Source: Caldisericota bacterium
Lineage (GTDB): Bacteria; Caldisericota; Caldisericia; Caldisericales; Caldisericaceae
Direction of reading: 5' to 3'
DNA length: 6,537 bases
NCBI GenBank assembly: GCA_030642335.1
Contig: DAOWNX010000053.1
Span: forward strand, 1-6,537
The position numbers and the translations under genes were made by a program. Of this stretch, positions 1 to 6,260 are shown piece after piece. The notes under the pieces are model-generated. The model saw nothing but the letters and a program-made list of their open reading frames with translations, was not told where the DNA came from and did not search any database. Within the stretch, counting starts at the first letter, position 1; every line of letters begins with the position of its first letter.

Positions 1-1356
1 ACCGGCTTCCTTTCTCTCTATAATATAATTTTCTTCATTGTCAGCGTTGTCAGTCCAGCTTAATGAGACTTCGTTACAGGAAGCTGTTGCCAGCAAAAGT
101 GAAGTTGGTGCAGCCGGTGCTGTACCTGCTGCGGGTGTTGTAATATTTGTAACGTTAGATGATTTTGATTCATTGGACCCATTCCTTACCTTAATCAAGA
201 ACCAGTACTGTGTTTCGGGAGAAAGACTTGTAACGGTTACATAAGATGCAGTTGCAGGAGATGTGCCTATCCCGGAGAAAGATAAACCATTTGTACTTTT
301 ACTTACCACAATTTGTGTTGCGTTTGAATCGACCGGGTGGTTCCAATCAAGCTTGATAGAAGTTGGAGAAAGTACAGTTGCTATAAGCCCTGTTGGTGGT
401 GCAAGTGCATATGCGGTTTTTGTTACACCTGATGTGGAAACCCCGCTTGCATTATAGGCCATTACCTGGTATGTATGCGCTCTGTAATCCGGCACTGTGA
501 TTGATGTGCTGAGTGTGTTGTTATTGGTTATTGTTTTAACGAGTGTCCATATTAAGAACATACCTGTACCTCGCTCATAAATTTTATAACCATCACATTT
601 TTTGGAGTGGTTCCATGTCATGTAAACGGTTTTTCCGATACCATTTGCCGTAAAGCTTGTTGGTGGTGCAGGGTAAGTAAGTACTGTGACGGAGGAAGAT
701 CCTGATGAATGATCATCATAAGTTCCGTCATCCCTTCTTGCTTGTATCCAATAAACATATGTTGTGTTCGGCTGTGCCGTTGTATCTTTCCATGAAGTTG
801 TGCTCCAGGGTACTGTTTTCAGAGGGAGAAATGCGAAACTTCCCTGTATTACTCGCCAAATATCTACATAATCTGAGTTTCCGTCTACGAGATTCCAGTT
901 TAACGTAACATCTAGAGATGATGAAAAAAGAGGACCGTTAAGCGCATCAAGAGCTGCTGTAAGTCCTGTCGGCTGAGTAAGAACATAAGCAATATTTGTG
1001 GAGGTATAATTACTGTATGCATCGGAATAAGGCCATGGTTTATCCTCCTTAGCTCTAATTCGATAACCATGTTTTCCATAGCTCATACCAGTAAATGTTT
1101 TCTTTTTTGTAGGATATGCAACATATCCTTTATAATCCCATGCGTGGGTGCTATAGTTGTATTCCTCAATAAGAAATTTTAATGGCCAAATTCCCGAATA
1201 AGAATAGTCCCACCTTAGATAAATATTTGTTCCAGATGAAGAAGCGGCAAAATTTGTTGGCTTAGGAATTGAAGTTGAAATAGCAGACGAAGTTTTTATT
1301 CCAATAAATGAAGTTACCAACAAGGTAGCAAGCATTACTGCTAAAAATTTTTTCAT
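1..1356 (-). CDS. Secreted fibronectin type III repeat protein (N-terminal part, runs off left edge)
   Basis: The minus strand is open from the ATG at 1356-1354 to the window edge: 452 codons without a stop. The start is set by GGAGGG five bases upstream (1362-1367). Residues 1-25 form a signal peptide: MKK, a hydrophobic run (FLAVMLATLLVTSFIGI), then an SSA cleavage site, so the protein is exported. The rest is tandem fibronectin type III domains, roughly at residues 33-125, 128-222, 228-316, 319-409 and 410 onward. The B-strand tryptophans fall at 49, 154, 248, 338 and 434, spaced 90-105 residues. F-strand tyrosines fall near 98, 200/202, 296 and 384. The last visible domain has the typical SWTDNADNEENYIIER motif. 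Such repeats usually act as spacers or binding modules in extracellular or cell-surface proteins. Any catalytic domain or surface anchor would lie beyond the left edge, so the function is unknown. It is transcribed away from korA. Confidence 0.88.
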   Translation of the reverse strand, partial: MKKFLAVMLATLLVTSFIGIKTSSAISTSIPKPTNFAASSSGTNIYLRWDYSYSGIWPLKFLIEEYNYSTHAWDYKGYVAYPTKKKTFTGMSYGKHGYRIRAKEDKPWPYSDAYSNYTSTNIAYVLTQPTGLTAALDALNGPLFSSSLDVTLNWNLVDGNSDYVDIWRVIQGSFAFLPLKTVPWSTTSWKDTTAQPNTTYVYWIQARRDDGTYDDHSSGSSSVTVLTYPAPPTSFTANGIGKTVYMTWNHSKKCDGYKIYERGTGMFLIWTLVKTITNNNTLSTSITVPDYRAHTYQVMAYNASGVSTSGVTKTAYALAPPTGLIATVLSPTSIKLDWNHPVDSNATQIVVSKSTNGLSFSGIGTSPATASYVTVTSLSPETQYWFLIKVRNGSNESKSSNVTNITTPAAGTAPAAPTSLLLATASCNEVSLSWTDNADNEENYIIERKEAG

Positions 1357-1403
1357 GATGTCCCTCCTTTTTTATAATTCCCCTTGTAAAAAAATTATGT
1401 CAA

Positions 1404-1431
1404 ATTATAACATTATTTTTATGTTATTCAA
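1404..1431 (-). promoter_or_regulatory. Likely sigma70-type promoter of the fn3 gene
   Basis: Read on the minus strand, TTGAAT (1426-1431) and a perfect TATAAT (1404-1409) are separated by 16 bases. Transcription would start near 1397, giving a leader of about 40 bases that contains the GGAGGG site. The match is by eye against the consensus; the region is AT-rich, so chance matches are possible. Confidence 0.55.
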
Positions 1432-1437
1432 ACATAA
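1407..1437. promoter_or_regulatory. Overlapping inverted repeats (AACAT half-sites), possible operator
   Basis: ATAACAT (1407-1413) is inverted at 1421-1427 (ATGTTAT) with a 7-base gap. TTATGTT (1419-1425) is inverted again at 1431-1437 (AACATAA) with a 5-base gap. The shared half-site AACAT therefore occurs three times in alternating orientation, 10-12 bases apart, about one helical turn. The cluster covers the -35, the spacer and part of the -10 of the fn3 promoter, where a bound repressor would block it. I recognise no known regulator consensus, and AT-rich sequence makes short palindromes common. Confidence 0.35.
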
Positions 1438-1453
1438 TTCCTATGATTTTTTC

Positions 1454-1481
1454 TTGCCTGTTAATTTTCTTTTATTATACT
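1454..1481 (+). promoter_or_regulatory. Likely sigma70-type promoter of korAB
   Basis: TTGCCT (1454-1459) and TATACT (1476-1481) are 16 bases apart. Transcription would begin around 1488. An ATG at 1489 would then be practically leaderless, whereas the ATG at 1507 gets a short leader containing AAAGGAGG. This supports the downstream start for korA. Confidence 0.55.
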
Positions 1482-1493
1482 ATGTAAGATGGT

Positions 1494-1503
1494 AAAGGAG
1501 GAG
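1494..1503 (+). promoter_or_regulatory. Ribosome binding site that fixes the korA start
   Basis: AAAGGAGGAG ends just before the ATG at 1507; GGAGG (1497-1501) is five bases from it. The in-frame ATG at 1489 lies upstream of this site and has no Shine-Dalgarno of its own, so the longer reading with six extra residues is probably wrong. Confidence 0.8.
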
Positions 1504-1506
1504 TAT

Positions 1507-3159
1507 ATGGGAGAAATAACGATTTTTCTCGGCGGACAAGCTGGTGAAGGTATCAAACGTGGGGCACTTACCATAGGAAAACTACTAAATCTATACGGCT
1601 ATCATGTTTTTATTATGGATGATTATGTCTCGACGATTCGTGGAGGGCAGGATTACAGTGAAGTGCATGCCTCGCAACAGGAAGTTTTCTCACAATCAGG
1701 GAGTGAAGATATTATATTTTCTTTCCACCAGGATGTCTATGAACGATATAAGGATAAATTAAAAGAAAATGGAATTGTTGTTCTTAATGGAGAAGATGGA
1801 TTAAATGTTCCGTTCAACAGAATCTTGAAAGAGCATAAAGGTATTCCCGTGATGAAGCCGTCTATAGTGCTTGGTGTAATCAGTTACATTACAGATATCC
1901 CATTTTCGCTTGTAGAAAAAGTGCTTAAATCTGAATTTAAAGAAAAAGGACAGAAAAATATCGAGCTTGCCCAATGCGGTTTTGATTTAGCAAAAGAGAA
2001 AAATTTTCCTAAAATATCTTTATCGTGTGGGGTTAAACCTCCTTATCCGATTGTTTCAGGAAACGAACTAATTGCATTAGGGGCTGTACACAGCGGCATG
2101 AAGATTTATACGGCGTACCCGATTACTCCCGCAAGTTCTGTTTTACATTTTCTTGCAAGGGAATCAAAGAGGTTACATATTGCTGCTGTTCATACTGAAG
2201 ATGAAATTTCTGCAATTATGATGGCTATAGGAGCAGCTTATGCTGGTGTACCTGCTATGGTTGGAACATCCGGCCCTGGTATTGATTTAATGAGTGAGGC
2301 AATAAGTCTTGCGGGTGGGACAGAAACTCCAGTTGTGATATTTGATTCTCAGCGAGCAGGGCCTACTACAGGTGTGCCTACGTATACTGAGCAGAGCGAC
2401 TTAAATGAGGTATTGCATACGGGACACGGAGAGTTTCCCCGTATTGTACTTGCTCCTGGTAGCATTGATGAATGTTTTGAACTTACAGTAAAAGCTTTTC
2501 AGTACGCCTGGTGGTATCAAACGCCTGTCTTTATCCTTTCTGACAAACATATTTCAGAGAGCAGTAAAACTGTAAACATATCTTTTGGCAAGCGGTTCAA
2601 ATTGCCTGCAAAATATTTTCAAGGAGACGGCGAATACAAACGGTATCTTGATACAGATGATGGTATTTCTCCTTTTGCAATACCTGGTATAAAAGGAGTT
2701 GTAAACCATACAAATTCTACTGAACATACCGAAGAGGGGTATTCATCCGGCTTGCCCCATAATGTGGTAAAGATGAAGAATAAACGGATAAAAAAGCAGA
2801 ATACGATAAACCGTGATTTTCTTTCTGAGCGTACAATTAATATGTATGGGAATGTTGAATCAAAAAACCTTATTGTATCGTTTGGCTCCCCAAAAGGGGC
2901 TATCCTTGAAGCAATCCAAGATTTGCCAGTAAAATATATGCAGATCATCGTAGCTGACCCGTTTCCTTATGAGAAGGTTAAAAATGTTTTTAACACAGTA
3001 ACAAATATTATAGATGTTGAGCAAAACTCTACTGCCCAGCTTGCAAGGCTTGTTAAAGAAAAAACAAGCATTGAAATAAAAAATAAAATTCTTCGTTATG
3101 ATGGAAGGCCATTTGATCCATTTGAGCTCCGCGAGAAAATAGAGGAGGCATTGAAATGA
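1507..3159 (+). CDS. korA: 2-oxoacid:ferredoxin oxidoreductase, fused gamma-alpha subunit (KorA type)
   Basis: This 550-residue cytoplasmic subunit pairs with the next gene in a CoA- and thiamine-diphosphate-dependent oxidoreductase. The enzyme oxidises a 2-oxoacid (probably 2-oxoglutarate) to acyl-CoA and CO2 and reduces ferredoxin. Residues 1 to about 175 are the gamma domain, with GGQAGEGI at 9-16 and STIRGGQ at 42-48. The alpha pyrimidine-binding domain follows, with YPITPAS from 204, HTEDE at 229-233 (acidic residues near the thiamine pyrimidine in this family), GTSGPG, and QRAGPTTGVPT at 282-292. The C-terminal domain carries VEQNSTAQLARL and ends with YDGRPF at 531-536, as in the family. 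The gamma-alpha fusion and the length fit bacterial two-subunit KorAB. The ATG at 1507 is preferred because of AAAGGAGG just upstream. It overlaps korB by 4 bases (ATGA). Sequence alone does not settle the substrate; branched-chain or aromatic 2-oxoacids remain possible. Confidence 0.87.
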   Translation: MGEITIFLGGQAGEGIKRGALTIGKLLNLYGYHVFIMDDYVSTIRGGQDYSEVHASQQEVFSQSGSEDIIFSFHQDVYERYKDKLKENGIVVLNGEDGLNVPFNRILKEHKGIPVMKPSIVLGVISYITDIPFSLVEKVLKSEFKEKGQKNIELAQCGFDLAKEKNFPKISLSCGVKPPYPIVSGNELIALGAVHSGMKIYTAYPITPASSVLHFLARESKRLHIAAVHTEDEISAIMMAIGAAYAGVPAMVGTSGPGIDLMSEAISLAGGTETPVVIFDSQRAGPTTGVPTYTEQSDLNEVLHTGHGEFPRIVLAPGSIDECFELTVKAFQYAWWYQTPVFILSDKHISESSKTVNISFGKRFKLPAKYFQGDGEYKRYLDTDDGISPFAIPGIKGVVNHTNSTEHTEEGYSSGLPHNVVKMKNKRIKKQNTINRDFLSERTINMYGNVESKNLIVSFGSPKGAILEAIQDLPVKYMQIIVADPFPYEKVKNVFNTVTNIIDVEQNSTAQLARLVKEKTSIEIKNKILRYDGRPFDPFELREKIEEALK

Positions 3160-3998
3160 ACATAGGTACAACAAAAAAAATTCAATGGTGTCCTGGATGT
3201 GGGAACTATGCAATATATGCGGCGTTTAAAAAAGTTATCGAGAGGAATATTGAAAATGGCAAACTCCAAAAAGAAAATGTTGTTCTAATTTCTGGCATAG
3301 GTTGTCATGGCTACATCACTAATTACTATGATTTAAATTCTTTCCATCCATTGCACGGGCGAGTACCTCCGCTTGCAACAGGAATGAAAATTGCTAATCC
3401 TTGTTTAACGGTAGTAGGTTTTGCGGGAGACGGAGATGTATATGCGGAAGGTATGAGCCATATTGTACATGCAGCGCGGAGAAATACGGATATCACTATG
3501 ATTGTGCATGATAACAGTGTATATGGTCTTACTACAGGGCAGTTTACTCCGACATCGCCAAGAGGATTTAAGGGAAGGTCGACGCCGTTTGGCAATGTAG
3601 AGAATCCAATTAATCCGATAAGCCTTATGATTGTTTCGCGAGCGACATTTGTAGCAAGGGGGTTTTCTGGAGAGCCAGGGCACCTTGAGCATCTTTTTGA
3701 GAAGGCGATTATGCACAAAGGATTTTCTATTGTTGATGTGATCCAGCCATGCACAACATTTAATAATACTTATTCGTATTATATGGAGCGTGTGTACAAG
3801 TTGGAGGAAACGAATTATGTTCCAGATAATTTTGCAACAGCTCTGAATAAATCACTGGAATGCGGTGATAAAATTCCAATTGGTGTCTTTTATGAAAAAA
3901 AAGATACCAGCTTTGAAGCTGCTATAAGGGGAAGTGAAGATTTTTTAAAGAATCGTTCTACCTTTGATATAAGCACGGTACTTTCCGAAAAAATATGA
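3156..3998 (+). CDS. korB: 2-oxoacid:ferredoxin oxidoreductase, beta subunit (KorB type)
   Basis: This 280-residue partner of KorA binds thiamine diphosphate and one [4Fe-4S] cluster. WCPGCGN at 11-17 gives Cys12 and Cys15; Cys50 (GIGCHG) and Cys199 (IQPCTTF) are the other likely cluster ligands, the usual four-cysteine pattern of this subunit. LHGRVPPLATGMKIANP around 66-82 is a family signature. The thiamine-diphosphate/Mg motif runs from GDGD at 91-94 to DN at 119-120 (HDNSVYGLTTGQ). A DN in place of NN is normal for KorB. The length is typical. The start codon sits inside the korA stop (ATGA), with AGAGGAGG at 3141-3148 at good spacing, so the two subunits are translationally coupled. No separate ferredoxin-like delta subunit gene is present. 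An A8 run near each end does not break the frame. Confidence 0.9.
   Translation: MNIGTTKKIQWCPGCGNYAIYAAFKKVIERNIENGKLQKENVVLISGIGCHGYITNYYDLNSFHPLHGRVPPLATGMKIANPCLTVVGFAGDGDVYAEGMSHIVHAARRNTDITMIVHDNSVYGLTTGQFTPTSPRGFKGRSTPFGNVENPINPISLMIVSRATFVARGFSGEPGHLEHLFEKAIMHKGFSIVDVIQPCTTFNNTYSYYMERVYKLEETNYVPDNFATALNKSLECGDKIPIGVFYEKKDTSFEAAIRGSEDFLKNRSTFDISTVLSEKI
3709..3717 (+). promoter_or_regulatory. DnaA-box match inside korB
   Basis: TTATGCACA matches the DnaA-box consensus TTATNCACA exactly. It lies in coding sequence about 310 bases upstream of the tandem boxes and in the same orientation. On its own it could be chance. Confidence 0.3.
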
Positions 3999-4029
3999 AG
4001 CAGTTCTCATTACTCCTGATAATTAAAAG

Positions 4030-4047
4030 TTATGCACATTATCCACA
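4030..4047 (+). promoter_or_regulatory. Two abutting DnaA boxes upstream of nrdD
   Basis: TTATGCACA (4030-4038) is followed without a gap by TTATCCACA (4039-4047). Both match the strict consensus TTATNCACA, and the second is the classic high-affinity box. They lie about 50 bases upstream of the likely -35 of nrdD, in a non-coding gap that becomes very AT-rich downstream. A one-mismatch copy (ATATACACA, 4141-4149) sits just before the nrdD leader. In E. coli, DnaA is known to act at the promoter of the aerobic reductase genes nrdAB, so a regulatory role here is plausible but inferred. Confidence 0.6.
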
Positions 4048-4095
4048 GCTTGTATTTTTAAAATAAGTGTTGCATTTTAAATTTATTGTTATAGG

Positions 4096-4126
4096 CTTTG
4101 ATATATATTAAAGTTTATTTTATGCT
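4096..4126 (+). promoter_or_regulatory. Likely nrdD promoter with an overlapping near-palindrome
   Basis: TTGATA (4098-4103) and TATGCT (4121-4126) are 17 bases apart. Transcription would start near 4133 and give a leader of about 40 bases to the ATG at 4172. The -35 lies in an 18-base near-palindrome (4096-4113: CTTT, then G-ATATATAT-T, then AAAG; one mismatched pair), a possible operator. It resembles but does not match the NrdR-box consensus (ACAC-ATATAT-GTGT type). No intrinsic terminator is visible between korB and here, so read-through from korAB is possible. Confidence 0.45.
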
Positions 4127-4155
4127 TTTTTTACATAGGAATATACACATATGGG

Positions 4156-4162
4156 AAAGGAG
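4156..4162 (+). promoter_or_regulatory. Ribosome binding site that fixes the nrdD start
   Basis: AAAGGAG lies nine bases before the ATG at 4172. The longer in-frame reading from ATG 4151 would put this site inside the coding region and has only a weak AGGA (4137-4140) upstream. Starting at 4172 also puts the KVLKRDGR motif at the N-terminus, as is usual for ATP-cones. Confidence 0.8.
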
Positions 4163-4171
4163 AAAAATTTC

Positions 4172-6235
4172 ATGAACAAAGTATTAAAAAGAGATGGCAG
4201 AATAGTTAGCTTTAAGAGGGAAAAGATTGTTGATGCAATACGAAGAGCAGGACAATCTACAGGAGAGCTAACTGGAGATGACGTAAAACTTCTTGCCCAT
4301 ATTGTGGTTACTGAAATAATTTATGAGAGAGGGGAAGAGCCAATCCGAATAGAACAAGTACAGGATAAAGTTGAAGAAGTATTGATGAGAAGGGGGCATT
4401 ACAAAACTGCAAAGGCGTATATTTTATATCGGGAAAATAGAAGGCAGCTGCGAGCAATTAAAAATTATATTACTCCTGCATCAGTTGAAAAGTATCTTCA
4501 GCAAGGCACATGGGAAGTTCATGAAAACGCAAATATTGGTTATTCTGTGCAGGGATTAAAATCATTTTTGGCTGGAAAAGCAGAAGCTGAATACTGGCTT
4601 AGTAAAATTTATCCACAAAAGATTGCAAACTTGCACAGGAATGGTGCAGTGCATATACACAATCTCTCTTTCTTCGGAAGCTATTGTGTCGGTTGGGATC
4701 TTGAAGATTTGATAAAGAGAGGATTTGGTAGCGTTCCCGGGAAGCCATATTCAAAGCCAGCGAAACATTTTTCTTCTATTCTCGGGCAGATTGTAAACTT
4801 CCTTTTCACTCTTCAAAATGAAGTTGCGGGGGCTGTCGCTTTAAGTTCTTTTGACACACTTCTTGCTCCGTTTGTTTATTATGACCATCTTACTCAAAAG
4901 GAAGTGAAGCAGCAAATACAGGAATTTATTTTTAATATGTCTCAAACAACAAGGACAGGCGGACAATCCCCATTTTCTAATATTACTCTCGATATCCAAC
5001 CACACGTTATGTTAGCAAATAAAAAAGTAGTTATTGGTGGAAAAGAGCAGGATAAAACGTATGGAGGATTCCAAAAAGAAATTTATATGATTAACAAAGC
5101 TTTCTGGGAGACAATGATTGAAGGGGATGGGAATCATAGGGTTTTTACATTTCCCATACCTACAATTAATTTTACAAGTGATTTTGATTGGGATAATCCT
5201 GAACTTGCACCAATGTGGGAGGCTACTGCTAAATATGGTATACCATATGGTGCTAATTTTATTAATTCTGATTTAAAGCCAGAAGATGCAAGGAGTATGT
5301 GTTGTCGGCTTAAACTTGATATAAAGCAGTTGAGGAAAAAGGGGGGTGGATTGTTTGGCGCAAATCCACTTACAGGAAGTATCGGTGTAATTACAATTAA
5401 CATGGCAAGAATTGGTTATTTATCAAGAGATGAGGAAGAATTTTTCTCATCTCTTGCTGAGATTATGGACGCTGCAAGAGATGGATTTGAAATAAAGAGA
5501 AAAACAATTGAGGAATTTACAGAAAATGGACTTTATCCGTATTCACGCGTATATCTTGAACCCATAAAGAAAGTTACAGGACACTATTGGGATAATCATT
5601 TTTCTACTATTGGGCTTATTGGAATGAACGAGGCATTACTTAATTTTGTGGGAAAGGACATAGGGACTGAAGAAGGTATTGCTTTTACAATTAAGGTGAT
5701 GAATTTCATGCGGAATAAGCTGGAAGAATTTCAGGATGAAACAGGCCACATGTATAATCTTGAGGCAACACCAGCAGAGTCAACTTCGTATTCCCTTGCA
5801 GTGAAGGATAAGGAGAAATATCCCGACATCATCGTTGCAAATGAAAAAGAGGTACAAGAAGATAAGGCAGAACCGTTTTATACCAATTCAACACAACTGC
5901 CTGTGAATTATACGGACGACCCGTTTGAAGTAGCAGAAAAGCAAGAAAAAATACAGTCACTCTATACCGGTGGAACTGTCGTACACTTTTTCTTAGGTGA
6001 ATCACTAAATTACGGGGAGGAAGCTAAAATTTTCTTTAAGAAGATACTTACAAACTATAAGATTCCATACATTACAATTACGCCGACATTTAGCATTTGC
6101 CCTAAGCACGGATATATTAAAGGCGAATGGAAATATTGTCCATATTGTGATGAAGAACTTGTTAGTATTGCCGGGAAAAGAGAAACTAAAAATATTAAAA
6201 GCAAAGATATACCTACATTTAATATAGATAAATAA
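4172..6235 (+). CDS. nrdD: Anaerobic (class III) ribonucleoside-triphosphate reductase, large part lacking the glycyl radical domain
   Basis: This 687-residue cytoplasmic protein should reduce ribonucleoside triphosphates to deoxynucleotides using a glycyl/thiyl radical. Residues 3 to about 92 form an ATP-cone (KVLKRDGR near the start; YILYRENRR at its end), which senses ATP/dATP. The catalytic barrel follows, with Cys172 in SYCVGWDL, Cys377-Cys378 in SMCCRLKLD, GGGLFGANPLTGSIGV, and NLEATPAE at 529-536. Cys172 and one of Cys377/378 are the likely active-site cysteines (assigned by motif, not alignment). The zinc motif is CPKH (643-646) plus CPYC (656-659), Cys3His rather than four cysteines. 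One-piece NrdD then has the radical glycine about 16 residues after the last cysteine (C665 to G681 in E. coli). Here a 28-residue Lys-rich tail ends in a stop, and no RVxGY motif is present. The missing domain is encoded by the next gene. NrdG, the radical-SAM activase, is not in the window. Confidence 0.92.
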   Translation: MNKVLKRDGRIVSFKREKIVDAIRRAGQSTGELTGDDVKLLAHIVVTEIIYERGEEPIRIEQVQDKVEEVLMRRGHYKTAKAYILYRENRRQLRAIKNYITPASVEKYLQQGTWEVHENANIGYSVQGLKSFLAGKAEAEYWLSKIYPQKIANLHRNGAVHIHNLSFFGSYCVGWDLEDLIKRGFGSVPGKPYSKPAKHFSSILGQIVNFLFTLQNEVAGAVALSSFDTLLAPFVYYDHLTQKEVKQQIQEFIFNMSQTTRTGGQSPFSNITLDIQPHVMLANKKVVIGGKEQDKTYGGFQKEIYMINKAFWETMIEGDGNHRVFTFPIPTINFTSDFDWDNPELAPMWEATAKYGIPYGANFINSDLKPEDARSMCCRLKLDIKQLRKKGGGLFGANPLTGSIGVITINMARIGYLSRDEEEFFSSLAEIMDAARDGFEIKRKTIEEFTENGLYPYSRVYLEPIKKVTGHYWDNHFSTIGLIGMNEALLNFVGKDIGTEEGIAFTIKVMNFMRNKLEEFQDETGHMYNLEATPAESTSYSLAVKDKEKYPDIIVANEKEVQEDKAEPFYTNSTQLPVNYTDDPFEVAEKQEKIQSLYTGGTVVHFFLGESLNYGEEAKIFFKKILTNYKIPYITITPTFSICPKHGYIKGEWKYCPYCDEELVSIAGKRETKNIKSKDIPTFNIDK
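4609..4617 (+). promoter_or_regulatory. DnaA-box match inside nrdD
   Basis: TTATCCACA is the perfect box, in the same orientation as the other three exact matches. It lies in coding sequence (…IYPQK…) about 440 bases into nrdD. On its own it could be chance; with the others it makes a same-strand group between 3709 and 4617. Confidence 0.3.
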
Positions 6236-6243
6236 TCATTGAC

Positions 6244-6253
6244 AAAGGAGGTG
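6244..6253 (+). promoter_or_regulatory. Near-perfect Shine-Dalgarno of the glycyl radical gene
   Basis: AAAGGAGGTG is complementary over ten bases to the usual anti-Shine-Dalgarno end of bacterial 16S rRNA. GGAGG ends nine bases before the ATG at 6261. It is the strongest such site in the window and lies in the 25-base gap after the nrdD stop. It shows that the small reading frame is translated in its own right and sets ATG 6261, not the upstream TTG 6255, as the start. Confidence 0.85.
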
Positions 6254-6260
6254 TTTGGTA

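Noticed and set aside
38..908. Three short plus-strand open frames (38-244, 263-457, 705-908)
   Set aside because: They lie antisense to the continuous minus-strand fn3 frame, have no ribosome binding sites, and their translations look like nothing known.
2619..3754. Minus-strand open frames opposite korA and korB (2619-2948, 2860-3213, 3326-3754, 3405-3716)
   Set aside because: The plus strand there encodes highly recognisable Kor motifs; the antisense translations are rich in Cys/Ile/Arg shadows and lack start signals.
3895..3902. A8 runs in korB (here and near 3173-3180), as possible frameshift sites
   Set aside because: The korB frame is intact across both and the protein has normal family length.
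4053..4065. TATTTT-T-AAAATA palindrome after the DnaA boxes, as a korB terminator
   Set aside because: It is pure A/T with too small a loop to form a stable hairpin, and is expected in AT-rich spacer.
5336..5346. AAAAAGGGGGG run in nrdD, as a possible slippery frameshift site
   Set aside because: It encodes the conserved RKKGGGLFG segment and the frame continues correctly on both sides, so no frameshift is needed.
5134..5403. Minus-strand open frame opposite nrdD
   Set aside because: It is a shadow of conserved NrdD sequence (SMCCRL, GGGLFGANPLTGS) with no start signal.
6255..6260. TTG at 6255 as the start of the glycyl radical protein
   Set aside because: The ATG at 6261 is a better codon with correct spacing from AAAGGAGGTG; the TTG is only three bases from the end of GGAGG.
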